Below are positions 47,361 to 47,363 of a stretch of 47,363 nt of DNA, one piece after another (position 1 is the stretch's first letter; each line of letters begins with the position of its first letter). Location of the stretch: positions 1 through 47,363 of IMG/VR virus record IMGVR_UViG_3300028610_001120; one strand, given 5' to 3'. This DNA comes from a virus. The notes under the pieces are model-generated. The model saw nothing but the letters and a program-made list of their open reading frames with translations, ran no database searches and was not told the DNA's origin. The position numbers and the translations under genes were made by a program.

Positions 47361-47363
47361 AGG

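Noticed and set aside
1-47363. tRNA genes, CRISPR array, insertion sequence, integrase or att core
   Set aside because: No T-loop-like GGTTCGAnTCC with acceptor pairing, no regular spaced repeats, no transposase or recombinase motif seen by eye on either strand.

Overview
The window is almost certainly one tailed-phage genome, most likely a podovirus, from a GC-rich environmental sample. It holds a large terminase, a portal, a scaffold-like protein, a major capsid protein, short-tail adaptor and nozzle-like proteins, three large internal-virion-type proteins and a lysis cassette. I see no tape-measure protein, sheath, DNA polymerase, RNA polymerase, integrase or tRNA. The host is unknown. Thr/Pro-rich linkers, a CC-x2-HG cysteine domain, a cystine-knot-like motif and Tat-type signals resemble secreted proteins of Myxococcota, Desulfobacterota, Binatota or Planctomycetota; that is an inference from memory of such proteins, not a search result.

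Layout: the major capsid gene is cut by the window ends. Its N-terminal part is at 46900-47279 and its C-terminal part at 1-566, so the map is circular or permuted with a gap inside this gene. The right end is a perfect 65-bp foldback that looks like an assembly or library artefact. Read across that join, the late plus-strand block runs 41324 to 47363, then 1 to 23241: terminase, portal, scaffold, capsid, three paralogous structural genes with a sulfotransferase between copies 1 and 2, tail adaptor and nozzle, internal proteins, a run of exported fibre-like proteins, lysis genes, and a DnaQ-like exonuclease.

A minus-strand early block (28927 down to 23238) carries a recombination set (Sak4-like ATPase, DUF669/SSB-like protein with an acidic tail, Cas4-like Fe-S nuclease), small hypotheticals and two further signal-peptide proteins. 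A divergent plus-strand early block (29023-35724) has an Xre regulator, a replication-initiator-like protein, a LAGLIDADG endonuclease, a DUF1064-like nuclease, several mini zinc-finger proteins, a possible small terminase and a calcineurin-like phosphoesterase.

The stretch 35721-41323 is accessory and regulatory. It has a ribbon-helix-helix repressor with its own promoter, several inverted repeats, a parS-like palindrome beside a candidate small-RNA promoter, and a compact minus-strand operon (40946 to 39949) of five envelope-targeted small proteins (one Sec, two Tat-like, two membrane peptides). A 20-bp palindrome lies at the back-to-back promoters between this operon and the late operon.

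The most unusual trait is the number of exported products. At least ten genes have Sec, lipoprotein or Tat signals, including proteins whose position and motifs mark them as fibre or virion components. With the sulfotransferase in the head cluster, this suggests a phage that invests heavily in changing or decorating the host envelope or its own surface.
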